7,784 bases of DNA from Candidatus Aminicenantota bacterium. Lineage in GTDB: Bacteria > Acidobacteriota > Aminicenantia > UBA2199. Shown here piece by piece: positions 6,245 through 7,784 of the stretch. Location of the stretch: assembly GCA_030671465.1 (NCBI GenBank), contig DAOVIP010000078.1:1-7784 (forward strand), read 5' to 3'. The translations under genes were made by a program, and so were the position numbers. Numbering within the stretch: the first letter of the stretch is position 1; each line of letters starts with the position of its first letter. The notes beneath the pieces are model-generated. The model made no database searches. It was given only the letters and a program-made list of their open reading frames with translations, and was not told where the DNA came from.

Positions 6245-7633
6245 TCAGGTTTTTTTCATCACCGCAAAATATTTATCAATCTCTTTTTTCATTACCGGGG
6301 TCAACAGCAGAATGGCAATCAAATTGGGAATGGTCATAAAAGTGATGACCATATCTACAAAATGCCAAACCAGCTCAATTTCTCCCAGGCAGCCCAGAAA
6401 AACAAAAACCCCGTATATATACCGGTAGGGTTTTATTGATTTGGTTCCGAAAAGATATTGGCTGGCCCGGGTTCCGTAATAAGACCAGCTGATAATGGTT
6501 GAAAAGGCAAAGAGTATCAAACCGGCGGCCACAATATGCTTGGCCATGACGCCAAGGCCCAGCTGGCCCAGTCCCCGGTTGAATCCGATCAGAGTCATTT
6601 CCACGCCTTCCTTACCGCAGTCCCAGGCTCCGGTGAGAATGATCACGAAAGCAGTCAGACTGCAAATAATGAGGGTGTCCACAAAAGGACCCACCGAGGC
6701 CACCAGGCCTTCCCTGAGGGGATATTTGGTTTTAGCCGCGGCATGGGCAATGGCAGCCGATCCCTGCCCGGCTTCGTTGGAAAAAAGCCCCCTCCGGACC
6801 CCCCAGGTCAGGGTCATGATAAAGGCAGAACCGATAAAACCCCCGGTAACCGCAGTACCGGTAAAGGCATCACTCACGATCATTTTCAGAACCCCGGGAA
6901 TAAGATTGTAATTAATGAGAATAACCGTTATTGCACTGACAAAATAAAAGAAGGCCATGAAGGGAACCAGTTTGGAGGTGACTTCGGCAATCCGCTTGAT
7001 GCCGCCGACAATGACCATCAGCACCAGCCCGGCAATCATCACTCCGGATGCCCAGGTTGGAATACCATAGTTGGCCCGCATCACATCGGCCATGGAATTG
7101 GACTGGGCCATGTTTCCGGTTCCCATTGAACACAGAATGGCGGCAAAGGCAAAAATCACAGCCATTTTCTTGGCAAATCCACCCAGTTTATCCTTCAAAC
7201 CCATTTCCATATAATACATGGGGCCGCCTGAAACCGATCCATCCTCGTTGATAATCCTGAATTTCAGGGACAGGGTGCATTCAACCAGTTTCAGCATCAT
7301 TCCCAGAAAGCCGGTTATCCACATCCAGAATATGGCCCCGGGGCCGCCGTAATAAATGGCCAGGGCCACACCCACAATATTTCCGGTACCCACGGTTGCC
7401 GACAGGGCCGTGGTCAGGGCCCGGAAATGATTGATATCTCCGGTATCTCCCTTCTTGTCATATTTACCGCTGATGATTCGAAACGAATGAAACAGTTTGG
7501 TGATATGGAGAAATTTAAACTTGATGGTAAAAAAGATCCCGGTCGGTACCAGCAAAATCAACAGCAGGTATCCCCCCACATAATCATTGTATATGACAAT
7601 CAGGTTATCGATAAAGGTTAAAACTGAATTCAT
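6245..7633 (-). CDS. AGCS-family sodium:alanine/glycine symporter, 462 aa
   Basis: An inner-membrane carrier that imports alanine or glycine (possibly D-isomers) with sodium. Family signatures are clear: 'SATVGTGNIVGVALAIYYGG' (78-97), which forms the substrate/ion-binding region in this family, 'GPGAIFWMW' (97-105), 'SGGPMYYME' (135-143), 'CSMGTGNMAQSNS' (168-180), 'WGVRRGLFSNEAGQGSA' (277-293) and 'EGLVASVGPFVDT' (308-320). Around ten or eleven hydrophobic segments are present and the length is usual. The ATG at 7633 has a well-placed Shine-Dalgarno (GAGGT, complement of 7638-7642). A promoter is visible about 50-80 nt upstream, with a palindrome behind it. The M48 protease gene follows 28 nt after the stop. 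Exact substrate specificity cannot be read from the sequence. Confidence 0.96.
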   Translation of the reverse strand: MNSVLTFIDNLIVIYNDYVGGYLLLILLVPTGIFFTIKFKFLHITKLFHSFRIISGKYDKKGDTGDINHFRALTTALSATVGTGNIVGVALAIYYGGPGAIFWMWITGFLGMMLKLVECTLSLKFRIINEDGSVSGGPMYYMEMGLKDKLGGFAKKMAVIFAFAAILCSMGTGNMAQSNSMADVMRANYGIPTWASGVMIAGLVLMVIVGGIKRIAEVTSKLVPFMAFFYFVSAITVILINYNLIPGVLKMIVSDAFTGTAVTGGFIGSAFIMTLTWGVRRGLFSNEAGQGSAAIAHAAAKTKYPLREGLVASVGPFVDTLIICSLTAFVIILTGAWDCGKEGVEMTLIGFNRGLGQLGLGVMAKHIVAAGLILFAFSTIISWSYYGTRASQYLFGTKSIKPYRYIYGVFVFLGCLGEIELVWHFVDMVITFMTIPNLIAILLLTPVMKKEIDKYFAVMKKT

Positions 7634-7685
7634 GATGACCTCGATTTCTTAAGCGTTTTAAATGGTGGTGATGACACAAAGCTAA

Positions 7686-7714
7686 TGTATAGCCCATCAA
7701 AATAAAAAAGTCAA
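7686..7714 (-). promoter_or_regulatory. Sigma70-type promoter of the symporter-M48 protease operon
   Basis: Read on the - strand, a -35 box TTGACT (7714-7709) and a -10 box TATACA (7691-7686, 4/6 to consensus) are 17 nt apart. The predicted start near 7679 gives a leader of about 46 nt that includes the GAGGT ribosome site. The -35 hexamer and spacing are the same as in the promoter at 1808-1836. Confidence 0.6.
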
Positions 7715-7734
7715 ATAAAACAAAAACGTCCCCC

Positions 7735-7763
7735 TTGCCTGTACAGGCTTTTTCGATTAAAAT
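7735..7763 (+). promoter_or_regulatory. Candidate divergent promoter leading out of the window
   Basis: TTGCCT (7735-7740, 4/6 to the -35 consensus) and TAAAAT (7758-7763, 5/6 to the -10 consensus) are separated by 17 nt. Transcription would begin near 7770 and run to the right, but the gene it would serve is outside the window, so this rests on sequence match alone in AT-rich DNA. Confidence 0.35.
7737..7748. repeat. Perfect 12-bp palindrome GCCTGTACAGGC, possible operator
   Basis: The palindrome is complete over 12 bp. Its centre is about 63 nt upstream of the predicted symporter transcription start, and it overlaps the -35 box and spacer of the candidate + strand promoter. This fits a dimeric regulator acting on one or both promoters. 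Because five T's follow on the + strand it could also fold as a very small hairpin (4-bp stem, 4-nt loop), but that would be a poor terminator. Confidence 0.4.
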
Positions 7764-7784
7764 ACCCCACAGGATTACTCAACA

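Larger units (their letters stand above)
7634..7784. other. 151-nt non-coding region upstream of the symporter gene, probably divergent
   Basis: No open reading frame of note and no RNA gene is recognisable. It contains the symporter ribosome site (GAGGT on the - strand, 7638-7642), a leader of about 46 nt, the symporter promoter, a 12-bp perfect palindrome, and a candidate + strand promoter pointing to a gene beyond the right edge. Confidence 0.6.

Noticed and set aside
6495..7251. Long open frames on the + strand opposite the symporter gene (for example 6536-7129).
   Set aside because: They lie wholly inside a strongly conserved - strand gene, have odd composition (His/Gly/Pro/Asn-rich) and match no family; they are antisense shadows.
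7737..7753. GCCTGTACAGGC followed by T5 as a + strand intrinsic terminator.
   Set aside because: It could form only a 4-bp stem, and no + strand gene ends upstream of it within the window; an operator-like palindrome is the simpler reading.

Overview
The window is chromosomal DNA of moderate GC content (mid-40s percent by eye) with tightly packed bacterial genes. It encodes seven proteins: five on the + strand and two on the - strand. I see no rRNA, tRNA, CRISPR array, insertion sequence or phage gene. The combination of a membrane ZAS-type anti-sigma-like protein, a periplasmic TonB/secretin-N-terminus protein, ScpAB and a bacterial Ste24-type protease suggests a Gram-negative bacterium with an outer membrane. 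I lean towards Acidobacteriota or Candidatus Aminicenantes, but this is an impression from domain style, not a proven assignment.

Region 1 (1-1670, +): the left edge cuts into an operon. Its first visible gene encodes a small single-span membrane protein with a zinc-associated anti-sigma motif. The next gene, 9 nt downstream, encodes an exported protein that combines a TonB C-terminal domain with a PilQ/TonB-receptor-like N-terminal (STN) domain. In such operons an ECF sigma factor gene is often the preceding gene, but here it would lie outside the window.

Region 2 (1671-1845): a 175-nt spacer ending in a good sigma70-type promoter placed so close to the next ATG that the transcript should be leaderless or nearly so.

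Region 3 (1846-4964, +): a probable four-gene operon of a site-2 (M50) protease, scpA, scpB and hisC. The scpA and scpB genes overlap by 4 nt, and hisC starts 3 nt after scpB. ScpA and ScpB are the accessory subunits of the SMC chromosome-segregation complex. HisC is a PLP aminotransferase that is not next to other histidine genes here.

Region 4 (4975-7633, -): two convergent genes, an AGCS-family sodium:alanine/glycine symporter followed by a Ste24/CAAX-protease-like M48 membrane metalloprotease. They are probably transcribed together from a promoter at about 7686-7714. The operons of regions 3 and 4 meet tail to tail with only 10 nt between their stop codons.

Region 5 (7634-7784): a 151-nt non-coding stretch holding the symporter promoter, a perfect 12-bp palindrome and a candidate promoter facing out of the window to the right. 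It looks like a divergent regulatory region.

Most of the window is ordinary housekeeping content. The parts most worth a second look are the TonB-STN protein and its anti-sigma-like partner, the apparently leaderless protease gene, and the palindrome in the divergent intergenic region.
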